Shown here one piece after another: positions 63,245 through 64,000 of a stretch of DNA of 64,000 nt (position 1 is its first letter; each line of letters starts with the position of its first letter). The notes under the pieces are model-generated. The model made no database searches and was not told where the DNA came from. It was given only the letters and a program-made list of their open reading frames with translations. The position numbers and the translations under genes are program-made. This DNA is from Zygnema cylindricum (Eukaryota > Streptophyta > Zygnematophyceae > Zygnematales > Zygnemataceae), in NCBI GenBank assembly GCA_037447655.1, contig JBBHKE010000905.1, forward strand, positions 147,149 through 211,148, written 5' to 3'.

Positions 63245-63705
63245 CTAATATAACCACTTCTTACAACCTGGAGATCCACAATGGCATTTTTTGTTTACAA
63301 TATTGCCATGCTCGTCGAGTACCGAATCTATTTTGTAGTTATAATCGTAAGTCAACTCTCTCAAAGGAGGAATATTGTCGGCCGCAAAAAAAGCAATACG
63401 AGGCAACCTCATATCATGGTGGTCATTGAAGATACATTGTGTAACAACATTTGGAGCGCAACTATGGTTCATAAACCGTGCCACATTTCCAGAATCATTG
63501 GCGTCCACACAAAATTTGGCCTCCTCAAATTCTTGAAGGGCACTGATAGGTTGACCTTTAACTCCAAGAAGGTCAGATACGTCTCCCCATCGATCGCGAC
63601 TACCTTTAACCAAATCTAAATTAAAGAGGTATTCGTCTTTCCCTTTCAATGCCTCCGCGTCCTCGTCATTGTATACTATCCCCGTATATTCGCATATAAA
63701 AGAGC
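63245..63705 (-). CDS. SUVH-type histone H3-K9 methyltransferase, last exon (SET and post-SET)
   Basis: About 154 codons. SET landmarks in order: SFICEYTGIVYNDEDAEAL, DEYLFNLDL, RWGDVSDLL, FCVDANDSGNVARFMNHSCA (SAM-pocket NHSC, intact), then FFAADNIPPLRELTYDYNYK (catalytic Tyr region ELTYDY), then the post-SET zinc cluster CHCGSPGCKKWLY before the stop. The VLDEHGNIVNKKCHCG tail and DEYLFN point to the SUVH4/5/6 clade, but 4-like and 5/6-like features are mixed, so no symbol is given. The exon starts at a splice acceptor (minus-strand TTTTTTGGCAG then GCTCTTTTATATGC), so the Gly codon is split by the intron. SRA and pre-SET exons must lie beyond 64,000. The enzyme methylates H3K9 and maintains silencing with CMT-type DNA methylation. 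Confidence 0.9.
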
Positions 63706-64000
63706 CTGCCAAAAAACAACAAAAGTCGTTGAAAAACAACAAGCACAGAAGCAACAACAAGATTGCATACCCCAAAACAAAACTACTTAACCAATCCTCA
63801 CAGCTATAGAACCACTAAAGATACCCCTTGAAATCCCCAGACTTCAGGGAAACGCTGAGAGACATTCGGCTCACAACAACGATCCATAACAACAATAGCA
63901 GATCGAAGAAGGATAGAAGCTGCACTCGCTGAAGTTTTTAGAGCCGTCACAGTCTCCAAAAGTTTGAGATAAAAAACAAATCCTCATATTCCCTTCACGG
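63706..64000 (-). other. intron (or upstream gene sequence) of the SUVH gene
   Basis: A polypyrimidine-rich stretch and GGCAG acceptor precede the last exon on the minus strand. No pre-SET or SET N-terminal coding sequence was recognised up to the window edge, so this is probably intron, at least 295 bp long. Confidence 0.55.

Noticed and set aside
63776-64000. An upstream SUVH exon at the window edge
   Set aside because: No pre-SET cysteines or SET N-terminal sequence can be read in any minus-strand frame. Treated as intron.

Overview
The window is nuclear DNA of a land plant and consists almost entirely of nested LTR retrotransposons. One recognisable host gene lies at the right edge: the last exon of a SUVH-type histone H3 lysine-9 methyltransferase (minus strand, 63,245-63,705), whose 5' part is off the window. 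No intact transposon polyprotein was found. Most frames carry transition-type stops and small indels, the usual decay of methylated, silenced elements. One group of copia elements primes from an internal half of initiator tRNA-Met, the gypsy element carries a methyltransferase, and a non-LTR-type reverse transcriptase family is present. Together these would fit a non-seed vascular plant or another early-diverging land plant better than a typical angiosperm, but this is a weak inference.

Layout. 1-134: short degenerate repeat. 135-4,671: element G, a copia element reduced to gag plus a C-terminal RNase H remnant, with two LTRs. 4,672-6,514: decayed zinc-knuckle gag-like gene. 6,515-31,265: a near-identical duplicate of the left end of G continues into a second such element, G', which is split by a gypsy complex at 10,130-29,584. 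31,266-36,826: fragments of further copia elements, two of which share one LTR, plus a small fragment carrying a tRNA-like module. 36,827-45,089: a non-LTR-type RT pseudogene interrupted by copia D (37,651-44,090, TSD TAGCT). 45,090-60,090: copia A, interrupted by a 1.3-kb LTR-like insertion (46,768-48,070) and by minus-strand copia B (48,657-56,094, TSD GGAGG), which itself contains solo LTR C (54,009-55,013, TSD GCCAG). 60,091-61,525: a second RT pseudogene on the minus strand. 61,526-63,244: non-coding. 63,245-64,000: SUVH gene end and intron.

The main discovery is the gypsy element at 10,130-23,159. Between protease and reverse transcriptase it carries a cytosine-5 DNA methyltransferase domain (motifs I and IV at 18,545-18,925; target-recognition region and motifs IX/X at 19,160-19,590). 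Its integrase ends in a degenerate PHD finger. Its leader contains five short hairpins in series, and its outer ends are arranged in a way that a standard LTR element does not explain. The copia group has its own unusual features: a primer-binding site complementary to the anticodon arm of initiator tRNA-Met with an ATG inside it, a gag frame that opens in the LTR, and LTRs that keep a hairpin, a G-box and an antisense B-box.

Functionally the window is a layered insertion record. TSDs and interruption order give: the RT element first, then D; A first, then B and the 1.3-kb insertion, then C inside B; G' first, then the gypsy element, then copia LTRs inside the gypsy element. A 10-base N gap (23,991-24,000) marks a scaffold join inside the gypsy complex.
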